Assembly (NCBI RefSeq): GCF_004803465.1 | Contig: NZ_SRSF01000010.1 | Span: forward strand, 1 to 59,045 | Source: Neolewinella litorea | Lineage (GTDB): Bacteria; Bacteroidota; Bacteroidia; Chitinophagales; Saprospiraceae | DNA: 59,045 bases | Direction: 5' to 3' | Shown here: positions 22,031 to 31,173 of the stretch, piece by piece | Layout of the letters: each line of letters begins with the position of its first letter | Numbering within the stretch: the stretch's first letter is position 1 | The notes under the pieces: generated by a model | What the model was told of the DNA's origin: nothing | What the model saw: the letters and a program-made list of their open reading frames with translations, nothing else | Database searches by the model: none | Made by a program: the position numbers and the translations under genes

Positions 22031-22717
22031 CTAGAGATTCAGCGAAGCCCGGTTCCGCTCCACCGTCCGGTACTTCTCGGCGTCGAAGCGGTACAGGAAG
22101 GAGCCCTTGCGGGAGGAGGTCATGTCTTTCTCGTCGAGCTTCTCGAGGATATCCAGCGAGCGCACTTTACTGATGAAATTGCGCTTATCGAGCGAGACAT
22201 TCCAGATGGCCTCGTAGAGGTTCTGCAACTGCCGCATGGTGAACTTTTCCGGCAACAGTTCGAAGCCGATGGGCTCCGTCTCCGCCTTGATCTTCAGGCG
22301 GTCGAGAGCGTAGCGTACCATCTTGTCGTGGTCGAAGATCAGCGGCGGGGCCTCCTCCACGCTGAACCAGCGGGCGGAGAACTGCCGGTTCAGTTTCTGG
22401 CTGTGGTTCTTGATGTTGATCAGGGCGTAGTAGGCCGTGGAGACGGTGCGCTCCTCGGGGTCGCGGTCGATATCGCTGAAGGTGCCCACCTGCTCCATAT
22501 AGACGTCGTCGAGGCCGGTGTAGAGCGTAAGGATGCGGGTAGCCGCGTCGTGCAGCACTTCGTTCTTCTTCAGGAAGCCGCCCACCAGCGACCACTTGCC
22601 CTTTTCGGGCTCGAAACCCCGCTTGATCAACAGGATCTTGAGTTTTTCCCCGTCGAATCCGAAGACGATACAGTCTACCGCCAGCAGGAGTCGCTCTTTG
22701 TCGGTGTGTTCGTACAT
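22031..22717 (-). CDS. araR: AraR-like arabinose repressor, NrtR/Nudix family, 228 aa
   Basis: A Nudix-like sensor domain (LLLAVDCIVFGFDGEKLKILLIKRG) is followed by a C-terminal winged-helix DNA-binding domain (LLPEKFTMRQLQNLYEAIWN, KRNFISKVRSLDILEKL). The Nudix box GGFLKKNEVLHDAATRILTL lacks the catalytic RE and EE, so it is a sensor, not an enzyme. In Bacteroides the characterised arabinose regulator AraR is a Nudix-derived protein of this family next to the araBDA genes. Here the gene is divergent from an arabinan/arabinose locus, and two near-identical palindromes lie in between. The start at 22717 (MYEHTDKERL) is preferred over 22843, because the extension would read through the operator-proximal leader. 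Confidence 0.88.
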   Translation of the reverse strand: MYEHTDKERLLLAVDCIVFGFDGEKLKILLIKRGFEPEKGKWSLVGGFLKKNEVLHDAATRILTLYTGLDDVYMEQVGTFSDIDRDPEERTVSTAYYALINIKNHSQKLNRQFSARWFSVEEAPPLIFDHDKMVRYALDRLKIKAETEPIGFELLPEKFTMRQLQNLYEAIWNVSLDKRNFISKVRSLDILEKLDEKDMTSSRKGSFLYRFDAEKYRTVERNRASLNL

Positions 22718-22790
22718 GACGGGCGGGGGGATAAGTGAAGGGGCTTCCAAGAAAGGCAAACCTAGGCATTTTACAGGATTTCCCTTCATA

Positions 22791-22812
22791 ATAAGTGTAA
22801 ATCGTACACAAA
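22791..22812. promoter_or_regulatory. Operator 1, candidate AraR-binding palindrome upstream of araR
   Basis: ATAAGTGTAAATCGTACACA contains GTGTA-5-TACAC symmetry. It is nearly identical to the reverse complement of 22915-22936. It lies 74 bp upstream of the araR start and about 30 bp downstream of the araR -7 element, so binding would allow autoregulation. Confidence 0.75.
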
Positions 22813-22840
22813 AAATCTTGTTCGGCTTACGCAGTGACAT

Positions 22841-22848
22841 CAAATTTA
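22841..22848 (-). promoter_or_regulatory. Candidate araR promoter -7 element
   Basis: CAAATTTA on the plus strand reads TAAATTTG on the minus strand, an exact match to the Bacteroidota TAnnTTTG -7 consensus. It points toward araR. No convincing TTG at -33 was seen. Confidence 0.5.
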
Positions 22849-22905
22849 ACCAAAAGAATATTTGATTTTCAAGAAGTAAAATTTTGCAGGATCAAAATAT
22901 GCGCA

Positions 22906-22913
22906 TACATTTG
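22906..22913 (+). promoter_or_regulatory. Candidate promoter -7 element of the arabinan locus
   Basis: TACATTTG matches the TAnnTTTG consensus of the Bacteroidota primary sigma factor. The operator at 22915-22936 starts two bases after it and would cover the transcription start. Confidence 0.7.
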
Positions 22914-22914
22914 C

Positions 22915-22936
22915 AAGTGTACGATTCACACTTATT
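22915..22936. promoter_or_regulatory. Operator 2, candidate AraR-binding palindrome at the susC start region
   Basis: AAGTGTACGATTCACACTTA is the inverted counterpart of operator 1 (18 of 19 core bases shared). It lies immediately downstream of the -7 element and 20 bp before the susC ATG. Occupation would block transcription of the whole locus. Arabinose or a phosphorylated derivative sensed by the Nudix domain is the likely inducer (inference from the family). Confidence 0.78.
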
Positions 22937-22956
22937 AAATCCGCAAATACGCCGTT

Positions 22957-25900
22957 ATGATGACACGCGAACAGTCCGAGGCAGCAGGGTTACCTGCCTT
23001 CTACCCCGACAAATGGTTACTCTCCTTCGTCATCGCCTGCCTGCTGACGTGCTCGGCGGCCCTGGGCGCGCAGACGGTCACCGGTACGGTTACGGCCGAG
23101 GAGGGTGAGCCCCTCATCGGCGTGAGCATCACGGTGGCGGGCAAGAGTACCGGTACGGTGACCGACCTGGACGGCAGCTACAGCCTGACCGTCGCGCCCG
23201 AAGACGTACTGCAGTTTTCCTACACCGGCTACCGTCGCGAGGAAGTACCGGTGAACGGCCGCTCGCAGATCGACGTCGTACTTGCGACCGACGTGGCGCT
23301 GCTCGATGAGATCGTCGTGGTCGGCTACGGCACCCAGCGCAAGGAGGACCTCACCGGGTCCGTCAGCGTGGTCAACACCGAGGAAATGGCTAAACAGGCC
23401 TCCAACGACGTCACCCAGATGATGCAGGGGCGGGTGGCCGGAGTATCCATCACCAGCGACGGGCAGCCCGGTGCGGCCCCCAACGTGCGCATCCGCGGGG
23501 TGAGTACCTTCGGACTGGGCGCCGGAGCGGAGCCGCTGTATGTGGTGGACGGATTCCCGCTGGCCGGTGGCATCCGCGACATCAACCCCAACGACATTGA
23601 GTCCATCCAGATCCTGAAGGACGCCACCTCCGGAGCCATCTACGGCAACCGGGCCGCCAACGGCGTGGTGATCATCACAACCAAGTCGGGCGCCAAGAAC
23701 CGCAAGTTCGGCGTCAGTTTCTCGGCCTACGCCGGACTGCAGACCGTGCCCCAGCGGCTGCCGGTGCTCGACCGGGTAGGCTACCAGACCATCAGCAACG
23801 AACTGCTCGCCAACGGGGGGCAGGCCGCCGTGCCCGGCAATAACCCCTCCTCGCCGAGCTACATCAACAACATCGATACCGACTGGCAGGACGCCGGCTA
23901 CAAGGACGGCTCCATCCAGAACTACAACCTGGGGCTGAGCGGGGGGACCTCTAACCTGAACTACTTCGTCAGCCTGGACTACCTCGACAACAAGGGCACC
24001 CTGGTCGGCTCCGGGCCGGACTACAAGCGCTACTCCGCCCGCGTGAATTCCGAGCTAGACCTGGGCCGCGTGCGCTTCGGAGAAAATATTTATGCCATGC
24101 GCTCCGACGAAAACCCGCTCTTCTTCACCGGGCCCTTCAGCCTCTTCCTGCCCGGTGGCCGCTCCACTCTCGTTAACGACCTGTTGCAGGCCATCCCGAC
24201 GATCCCCGTCGAGGACCCCAACCGCGAGGGCGGATTCGGCGGTGCCGACGCGGTGATCCACCAGTCCATCACCCTCAACGTTCCCGGCTTCAACACCCTG
24301 GTGACCAACTCCAGCAAGGTGAACCGCCTGCTGGCCAACGTCTACGGGGAAGTCGACCTGCTGGACGCCCTGACCTTCAAGACCAGCCTGCAGTACGACA
24401 ATACCGACATCACGGACGAGCTCTTCGCCCCCCAGTACGACCTCGGCTACTTCTTCCCCCGGCCCATCGCCGAACTGCAGGTTGGTGACCGCTCCGGCAA
24501 CTCCTTCCTCGTGGAGAATACACTGACCTACCAGAACGTCATTGGCAAGCACGACCTGACGGTGCTGGCCGGACAGAGCTTCCAGGAATTCAACTTCCGT
24601 CAGATCACCGCCGTGGGGTCCGGCCTGGAGAAGCCCTACATCCGCAGCCTGTCCAACGCCTCGACCTTCAGCGTGACCGATAACCAGCAACCCGCCACCC
24701 TGGCCTCCTTCCTGGGGCGGATTGCCTACGCCTACGACGATACTTACCTGCTGACCTTCAACATCCGCCGCGACGGCTCCTCCCGCTTCCGGGAAGAGGA
24801 CCGCTTCGCCGTCTTCCCCTCCATCGGACTGGGCTGGAAACTGCACAAGACCCTGCCCTTGCCCGAAGCCGTCACCGGCCTGAAGCTGCGCGGCGGCTAC
24901 GGCGAACTCGGCAACCAGGAGATCGGCAACTTCCGCTACCAGGCCACCATCAACCGGGCCATCCCCTATGAATTCTCCACGGGACGCGTCTTCGGTGCTG
25001 CCACCACCCTGCTGGTGGACCCCGCCATTACCTGGGAGACCCGCGTGACCCGCAACGTGGGCCTGGACTTGGAGCTGATGGACGGACAGGTGGAGTTCAC
25101 CGCAGAGTACTACAGCAATACTTCCAAGGACGTACTCATCGACCTGCCCATCCCCCTGTCCAATGGTTCGCTCGGCGGACTGACGACCAACGCCGGCTCG
25201 ATCGAAAATTCGGGGATCGAGCTTTCCGGCAGCTGGCACCCCACCGTGGGGCCTGTACGGCTGAGCATCTCGCCCAACTTCTACACCGTGAAGAACAAGG
25301 TGCTGGATATCGGCACCCTCGACCTCATCTCCGGGGCGGGCTCCCGCACCGAGGTGGGGCAGGCCATCGGCCAGCACTACGGATGGGTTTACGAGGGCAT
25401 CTTCCAGTCGGAGCAGGAAGTGGCCGAGGCGCCCTTCCAGACCGAGGGTACGTCAGCCGGAGACATCCGGTTTGCCGACCTGACCGGCGACGGGGTCGTC
25501 GACGAAGCCGACCGTCAATACCTGGGATCGGGTTTGCCCACCTACTATTACGGACTCAATTTCGTAGCTGAGTACCGAAACTTCGACTTCACGGTATTCG
25601 GACAGGGCAGCGGGGGCAACCTCATCAACAGCAACCTCTACCGGGGCCTCATGCCTACCACTGGCTACAATAACCGGCACGAGGACATCCTGAACCGCTG
25701 GACGCCCACCAACACCACCACCGACGTGCCGCGGGTGGTGATCAACGACCCCAACAACAACCACCGCGACAGCGACCGGCCGGGCTGGCTGCAGGACGGC
25801 GACTACTTCCGCATCAACACTCTTTCCCTGGGCTACACCCTGCCCGCCGGACTGCTGCGCAAGGCCCATATGCAGAGCGCCCGCATCTACGCCACCGTAC

Positions 25901-26034
25901 AGAACGTCCACACTTTCGCGGCTTACAAGGGCTACAACCCGGACTTCCAGGCCGGTATCCTTAACCCCGGTTTTGACTTCGGCAGCTTCCCCCGCCCCCG
26001 TACCACCATGCTCGGTATCCAAATCAAATTCTAG
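22957..26034 (+). CDS. SusC-like TonB-dependent receptor, 1025 aa
   Basis: A signal sequence (WLLSFVIACLLTCSAALGAQ) precedes a carboxypeptidase D-like domain (about 43-110, VTGTVTAEEGEPLIGVSITV). A TonB-box/plug region follows, with DEIVVVGYGTQRKEDLTGSVSVV, the plug core (MMQGRVAGVSITSDGQPG) and NDIESIQILKDATSGAIYGNRAANGVVIITTK. The remainder is a 22-strand beta-barrel ending in an aromatic residue. It forms an outer membrane import pore for oligosaccharides, energised by TonB-ExbBD, and works with the SusD-like partner encoded 2 bp downstream. The neighbouring enzymes suggest that it imports arabino-oligosaccharides. It is the first gene of a 13-gene run under the operator at 22915. Confidence 0.95.
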   Translation: MMTREQSEAAGLPAFYPDKWLLSFVIACLLTCSAALGAQTVTGTVTAEEGEPLIGVSITVAGKSTGTVTDLDGSYSLTVAPEDVLQFSYTGYRREEVPVNGRSQIDVVLATDVALLDEIVVVGYGTQRKEDLTGSVSVVNTEEMAKQASNDVTQMMQGRVAGVSITSDGQPGAAPNVRIRGVSTFGLGAGAEPLYVVDGFPLAGGIRDINPNDIESIQILKDATSGAIYGNRAANGVVIITTKSGAKNRKFGVSFSAYAGLQTVPQRLPVLDRVGYQTISNELLANGGQAAVPGNNPSSPSYINNIDTDWQDAGYKDGSIQNYNLGLSGGTSNLNYFVSLDYLDNKGTLVGSGPDYKRYSARVNSELDLGRVRFGENIYAMRSDENPLFFTGPFSLFLPGGRSTLVNDLLQAIPTIPVEDPNREGGFGGADAVIHQSITLNVPGFNTLVTNSSKVNRLLANVYGEVDLLDALTFKTSLQYDNTDITDELFAPQYDLGYFFPRPIAELQVGDRSGNSFLVENTLTYQNVIGKHDLTVLAGQSFQEFNFRQITAVGSGLEKPYIRSLSNASTFSVTDNQQPATLASFLGRIAYAYDDTYLLTFNIRRDGSSRFREEDRFAVFPSIGLGWKLHKTLPLPEAVTGLKLRGGYGELGNQEIGNFRYQATINRAIPYEFSTGRVFGAATTLLVDPAITWETRVTRNVGLDLELMDGQVEFTAEYYSNTSKDVLIDLPIPLSNGSLGGLTTNAGSIENSGIELSGSWHPTVGPVRLSISPNFYTVKNKVLDIGTLDLISGAGSRTEVGQAIGQHYGWVYEGIFQSEQEVAEAPFQTEGTSAGDIRFADLTGDGVVDEADRQYLGSGLPTYYYGLNFVAEYRNFDFTVFGQGSGGNLINSNLYRGLMPTTGYNNRHEDILNRWTPTNTTTDVPRVVINDPNNNHRDSDRPGWLQDGDYFRINTLSLGYTLPAGLLRKAHMQSARIYATVQNVHTFAAYKGYNPDFQAGILNPGFDFGSFPRPRTTMLGIQIKF

Positions 26035-26036
26035 TC

Positions 26037-27593
26037 ATGCAATTCAGAAACATCACCCTCGGGGCACTTGCGGCTCTCCTGCTTTTCGCCACGGCCTGTA
26101 CCGACGAGCTGAACATCGCCGACCCCAACCGCCTGTCTACCGGGCAGTACTACGAAAACCAGAGCCAGGCCGTGGCCGCGGTGGACGCCATCTACAATAC
26201 CCTGATCATCGACGGGATGTACCAGCGCATGACGCCCATCTACCACGACGGGCGCGGCGATGAGATCAGCAGCCGCAGTCCCTGGCCCTTCCTCACCGGA
26301 CTGAGCGCCTTCACCGTGCCCGGCACCGATGGGGCCCTGGAGATTTTCTGGGCCGGACACTACATCATGATCTCCCGCGCCAACCAGGCCCTGGAAAACA
26401 TCCCCCAGATCGAGGACGTCGACGCCCAACTGCGCGAGCGGCTGCTGGGACAGGCCTACTTCCTGCGCGGACTGGCCTACTTCAACCTGACCAACGCCCT
26501 GAACAACGTGCCCCTGGTACTCACCACCCCCAATGGCGTGGAGTCTTTCTACCCCAGCAACGAGGACGTAACCCAGGAAATGGTCTATGCCCAGGTGAAG
26601 TCTGACCTCGAGAACGCCATCAACCGCCTGCCCGTCAACTACGATGCCGTCGGCGGCCCGGACCAGGGACAGGAAGGTCGGGCCACCAAGGGAGCGGCCC
26701 AGGCCCTGCTCGGCAAGGTTCACCTCTACGAAGGGGATTACACAGCCGCCACCCCCTTGTTTGCCGCGGTGGTGAACTCCGGGGAATACGCCTTGGCGCC
26801 CCGCTACGCCGACCTGTTCTCCCAGGACCCCGGCATCGAAAACGCCAACCCCGGCAAGATCTTCTGGGCCGACTTTACCACCAGCACCAGCTCCGAATTC
26901 AACTGGGGGGGCGACCCCAACGTCAACTGGCGGCAGTTTCTGGCCCTGACCCCCACCTACTCCGTGGGCGACTTCTTCGACTTCTACCCCACCCGCTTCC
27001 TCTACGACGAAATGAGGAAGGAACGGACGGTGGACGGCAAGCTTGACCCCCGCTACCACGCCACCCTGCTGTCCTACGAACCCGCGGAAGGTTACACCAC
27101 CGCCTACGGCGTCGACTGGTTTGAGCGCGGCTACGGTGAAAACGACTACTTCATTAAGAAATACACCAACGCCGCCAACGGTACGGATGCCTTTTCCGCC
27201 GGCTTCGACTACCACATCATCCGCTACGCCGACGTGCTGCTCATGTACGCCGAATCCCTGGCCCAGACGGGCGACATCGCTGCGGCGGCCGGGTACGTGC
27301 AGCAGGTCCGGGACCGGGCCAACCTGCCCGACCGGGAGGCGGAATTCGCCGCTTACTCACTGGAAGAATTCATGGAGCAGCTCGAGCACGAACGGATCAT
27401 GGAACTGGCCATCGAGGGCGTGCGCTTCTACGACCTGAAGCGGTGGGGTCACCTGCAGGGGGCCGAACTGGAGGAACTGCGGTCCCACGATTTCGAGTTC
27501 GCCACCTTCACGCCCGGTGAAGACGAGTTCCTCCCCATTCCTCAGACCGAGATCGACCGCAACCCCAACCTGGTCGGCAACTCCGCCAACTAA
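26037..27593 (+). CDS. SusD/RagB-like surface glycan-binding lipoprotein, 518 aa
   Basis: MQFRNITLGALAALLLFATA-C is a lipoprotein signal with cysteine 21. The TPR-like helical SusD fold is indicated by ANQALENIPQIEDVDAQLRERLLGQAYFLRGLAYFNL, the NVPLVL segment, GAAQALLGKVHLYEGDY and the C-terminal YADVLLMYAESLAQTGD then ERIMELAIEGVRFYDLKRWG. It sits on the cell surface as the lid of the SusC pore and captures arabinan-type oligosaccharides (specificity inferred from neighbours). It is translationally close to susC. Confidence 0.95.
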   Translation: MQFRNITLGALAALLLFATACTDELNIADPNRLSTGQYYENQSQAVAAVDAIYNTLIIDGMYQRMTPIYHDGRGDEISSRSPWPFLTGLSAFTVPGTDGALEIFWAGHYIMISRANQALENIPQIEDVDAQLRERLLGQAYFLRGLAYFNLTNALNNVPLVLTTPNGVESFYPSNEDVTQEMVYAQVKSDLENAINRLPVNYDAVGGPDQGQEGRATKGAAQALLGKVHLYEGDYTAATPLFAAVVNSGEYALAPRYADLFSQDPGIENANPGKIFWADFTTSTSSEFNWGGDPNVNWRQFLALTPTYSVGDFFDFYPTRFLYDEMRKERTVDGKLDPRYHATLLSYEPAEGYTTAYGVDWFERGYGENDYFIKKYTNAANGTDAFSAGFDYHIIRYADVLLMYAESLAQTGDIAAAAGYVQQVRDRANLPDREAEFAAYSLEEFMEQLEHERIMELAIEGVRFYDLKRWGHLQGAELEELRSHDFEFATFTPGEDEFLPIPQTEIDRNPNLVGNSAN

Positions 27594-27603
27594 ACCCCTA
27601 CTT

Positions 27604-30600
27604 GTGCGCCACTCCGTCCGGCCGGTCCTGATATCGTTTCACCTCCTGGGAATCCTCTCCCTGGGGTGGATCACGGGGTGCCAACCGGGACGGGCCGAGA
27701 CGGGAGCGGCCGCCGACCCCCTCTTCGAATTGCTGGACCCTGCCCGTACGGGCATCGGATTCACGAATACGGTAACCCCCACTGACAGCATGAACCTCCT
27801 CACCTACGAATACCTCTACAACGGGGGCGGCGTTGGTGTCGGTGATTTCAACCGCGACGGGCGGCCCGATCTGGTGTTCACCGGCAATGCGGTGGGGAGC
27901 CGCCTGTACCTGAACGGGGGCGATTTCCGCTTCACCGACGTAACGGATGTGTCGGGTTTTACCACTGCTGGGCGCTGGTGTACGGGAGTGACTATAGTGG
28001 ATATTAACGGCGACGGATACGACGATATTTACGTGAGCGTAGGCGGGCCCGGAAACCAAAGCACGTACCCCAACCTGCTTTTCGTCAACCGGGGGAATGC
28101 CACATTCCGGGAGGCGGCGGCGGAGTACGGACTGGACCACCCCGGCGAATCCAATCACGCCGTATTCTTCGACTACGACCGCGACGGCGACCTCGACCTG
28201 TACCTGCTCAACGGTGGCGGCTTCGAGCGTTCGGCGGTGACGATCAAGCCCATCCTTACCGACGGATCGGCGCGCAATACCGATGTCCTGTACGAAAACA
28301 CCTTCGACGAGCGCCTCGGCCACCCCATCTTTACGGATGTGTCCGCGCGGGCCGGGATTACCATCGAGGGTTTCGGGCTCGGCGTGGCCATTCTGGACGC
28401 CAACCGCGACGACTGGCCCGACATCTACGTATCCAACGATTACCTCTCCAAAGACCTGCTTTACGTGAACCAGCACGACGGCACTTTCCGGGAGGAAGCC
28501 GACCGCTATTTCGGGCACACGAGCTTCTTCTCTATGGGCAACCGGGTGGGCGACATTAATAACGACGGCTACTTTGACCTCCTCACCCTGGACATGCTCC
28601 CGGAGGATCACTTCCGCCGGATGACCATGTTCGGCCCCAACCAGCCCAGCCGCTTCGAGCGAGCGGTAAGCCTGGGCTACGGCTACCAGTACATGCGGAA
28701 TATGCTGCAACTGGGGTCGGCCGCGGGGCGCTACCAGGAGATCGGGCAGCTGGCGGGCATCGACCGCACCGACTGGAGCTGGTGCCCCCTGCTCGCCGAC
28801 CTGGACAACGACGGACTGGAAGACCTCTACATCACCAACGGCTACGGGAAGAACATCACGGACCTTGATTTCGTGAAGTTCCGGCAGGAGGCCGTCGACC
28901 CCTTTTCCCGCCCGCAGGACGTACAGCAAGAGCTCTACCGCAGCCTGGAAGAACTGCCGGCCATCGTCCTGCCCAATTACGCCTACCACAATCGCGGCGA
29001 GGCAACCTTCACCGCCGTGACCGACAGCTGGGGCCTGTCAAAACCCTCCATCTCCAACGGCGCCGTATACGTAGATTTGGACCAGGACGGTGACCTCGAA
29101 ATCGTCACCAACAACCTGAACGAACCAGCCTTCGTATACCGCAACCACGTGCGGGAAAAACGCCGCGAGACCACCCACTACCTGCAGGTGCAGCTGCGGG
29201 GCATCCCCTCAAACGAACCGGGCATCGGCGCACGGGTCATCGCTTACCACGGCCCACATACCCAGCACCGGCTGCAGCAGCCGGCCGGGGGCTACCAGAG
29301 CTCCGTCACCTCCGTACTGCACTTTGGCATCGGAACGGATTCCCTGATCGACAGCCTGCGGGTGGTGTGGCCCGACGGACGGGAAAGTGTCTTGCAGGCG
29401 ATTAAAACGGACCAGGTAGTGACCGTAGCGTACGCATCCGCAACCGCGGCCGTTTCCGGACCCGCGAAGAAATCCCCGTCGCTACTGCTGCGGTCGGCCG
29501 CCACACTACCCTACGCCCACCACGAGGCCATCACTCCCAGCGATTTTGCCGTGCAGCCCCTGCTGCCCCACGCCTTCACCCACCAGGGCCCGGGCGTGTC
29601 CGTGGGCGACGTTAACGGCGACGGACTGGAAGACCTGTTCTTTAGCGGGGCCTACGGTAGCGACGCCAGCATCCTCCTGCAAGGTCGGGACGGATCGTTC
29701 ACCCATCGCCCGCTGGCGAGCGAGAAATACGAAGACCTGGGTGGCCTGCTGCTGGACGTGGACAACGACCAGGACCTCGACCTGTACGTCAGCAGCGGCG
29801 GCTCGGAACGGCACCCGGCCAGTCCCTACTACCAGGACCGGCTATACCATAACGACGGCCACGGCACCTTCTCCCTGGCCGAAGACGCCCTCCCGGCCAT
29901 GCTCAGCAGCACCGCCGCGGTGACCGCCGGCGACTTTGACCGAGACGGGGCGCTGGACCTTTTCGTGGGGGGGCGCGTGGTCCCCGGACAGTACCCCGCT
30001 ACTCCCCGCAGCTACCTGCTCCGCAACACGGGCAGCGGCTTCGAGGACGTGACCGCCCGAATCTGCCCGGCCCTTCAGCAAGTGGGCATGGTCACCTCCG
30101 CCCTCTGGACCGACTACAACGACGACCACCTGCCCGACCTCCTGGTGGTCGGCGAAATGATGAACATCCGCCTGTTCGAGAACAACGGAAAGAAGCTGAT
30201 TGAAGTTAGTGACCCGGTAGGGCTTTCCCATTCCTCCGGAATGTGGAACAGCCTTACTGCGGGTGACTTCGACGACGACGGGGATACCGACTACGTGGTC
30301 GGCAACCTGGGTGAGAACACCCCGCATACGCCTACTCCGGGCCACCCCCTGCAACTCCACTACGGAGACTTCGACGGCAACGGCACTACCGACCCCATCC
30401 TCTCGATGTACGAGGAAGGGCAGTACTACCCGGCCGCCCCCTTCGACCAACTGGCGGCCCAGCTGCCCCGGATCAAAAAGGACATCCTATACTATCACCG
30501 CTACGCCCGGGCCACGACCACGGAGATTCTCGGTCTGCTGGATACCGTGGGCATGCATACCCTAACCTGCGAAATGCAGGAGAGCGTGCTGCTGGAAAAC

Positions 30601-31173
30601 CGCGGTAAAAAAGGCTTCGTGGTGCGCCCCCTGCCCCGCGCCGCCCAGTACGGGCCCGTTCTCGGCGTGGTTGCGGAAGACCTCGACGGCGATGGCTACC
30701 TGGATCTCCTGCTGGTCGGCAGCGACTACCACCGCGAGGTCATCGGCGGGAAAATGGACGCCTCCACGGGCACGGTACTGCTGAATGACGGCCGCCTCAA
30801 CTTTCAGTCCGTATCGGCCGACCGTTCCGGATTTTCCACCACCGGCGATACCCGGGCGGCGGTACGCGTCTCGCGCGGTGGTGGCGACGACCTGGTGGTG
30901 GTCACCCGCAATGGAGAAGCCCCGGAAAGTTTCCTACTGGCGGGCACGGGGCGGGGCCTACGAGCCGCCTTCCGATCCGAAGAGGCATCCGCCCACCTGC
31001 AATTCACCGACGGCCGGACGAGGAAACTGGAGCCCAATCGCGGCGGGGGATACCTCAGTCAGGGCACCGCCACAATCAATATCCCCGTCGGGGCACGGTA
31101 CCTCACCTTTTACGACGTGGTGGGGCGCACCACCCGGACCATCACGTTCACCCCCACGGAAGAAAACCTATGA
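27604..31173 (+). CDS. CRTAC1-like lipoprotein with FG-GAP/VCBS repeats and ASPIC/UnbV domain, 1189 aa
   Basis: A GTG start gives MRHSVRPVLISFHLLGILSL then GWITGC, a lipoprotein signal with cysteine 26. The upstream ATG at 27517 lies inside susD and is rejected. Many calcium-binding FG-GAP motifs follow (GDFNRDGRPDLVF, VDINGDGYDDIYV, FDYDRDGDLDLYL, GDINNDGYFDLLTLDM and others), forming two propellers. An ASPIC/UnbV-type region (GIPSNEPGIGARVIAYHG through VVWPDGRESVLQ) lies between them. Such proteins are often encoded in Bacteroidota SusCD loci and are thought to bind glycans or tether enzymes at the cell surface; the exact role is not established. It ends overlapping the GH43 start by 4 bp. 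Confidence 0.88.
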   Translation: MRHSVRPVLISFHLLGILSLGWITGCQPGRAETGAAADPLFELLDPARTGIGFTNTVTPTDSMNLLTYEYLYNGGGVGVGDFNRDGRPDLVFTGNAVGSRLYLNGGDFRFTDVTDVSGFTTAGRWCTGVTIVDINGDGYDDIYVSVGGPGNQSTYPNLLFVNRGNATFREAAAEYGLDHPGESNHAVFFDYDRDGDLDLYLLNGGGFERSAVTIKPILTDGSARNTDVLYENTFDERLGHPIFTDVSARAGITIEGFGLGVAILDANRDDWPDIYVSNDYLSKDLLYVNQHDGTFREEADRYFGHTSFFSMGNRVGDINNDGYFDLLTLDMLPEDHFRRMTMFGPNQPSRFERAVSLGYGYQYMRNMLQLGSAAGRYQEIGQLAGIDRTDWSWCPLLADLDNDGLEDLYITNGYGKNITDLDFVKFRQEAVDPFSRPQDVQQELYRSLEELPAIVLPNYAYHNRGEATFTAVTDSWGLSKPSISNGAVYVDLDQDGDLEIVTNNLNEPAFVYRNHVREKRRETTHYLQVQLRGIPSNEPGIGARVIAYHGPHTQHRLQQPAGGYQSSVTSVLHFGIGTDSLIDSLRVVWPDGRESVLQAIKTDQVVTVAYASATAAVSGPAKKSPSLLLRSAATLPYAHHEAITPSDFAVQPLLPHAFTHQGPGVSVGDVNGDGLEDLFFSGAYGSDASILLQGRDGSFTHRPLASEKYEDLGGLLLDVDNDQDLDLYVSSGGSERHPASPYYQDRLYHNDGHGTFSLAEDALPAMLSSTAAVTAGDFDRDGALDLFVGGRVVPGQYPATPRSYLLRNTGSGFEDVTARICPALQQVGMVTSALWTDYNDDHLPDLLVVGEMMNIRLFENNGKKLIEVSDPVGLSHSSGMWNSLTAGDFDDDGDTDYVVGNLGENTPHTPTPGHPLQLHYGDFDGNGTTDPILSMYEEGQYYPAAPFDQLAAQLPRIKKDILYYHRYARATTTEILGLLDTVGMHTLTCEMQESVLLENRGKKGFVVRPLPRAAQYGPVLGVVAEDLDGDGYLDLLLVGSDYHREVIGGKMDASTGTVLLNDGRLNFQSVSADRSGFSTTGDTRAAVRVSRGGGDDLVVVTRNGEAPESFLLAGTGRGLRAAFRSEEASAHLQFTDGRTRKLEPNRGGGYLSQGTATINIPVGARYLTFYDVVGRTTRTITFTPTEENL

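Noticed and set aside
22717..22843. Upstream start for the AraR-like protein giving 270 aa
   Set aside because: The extra 42 residues have no resemblance to the family, and they would read through most of the operator 1 region.
24055..25377. Long minus-strand frame of 440 codons inside susC
   Set aside because: It is a shadow frame caused by high GC at third positions; the plus-strand TonB-dependent receptor is unambiguous. The same applies to the other long antisense frames across the arabinan locus.
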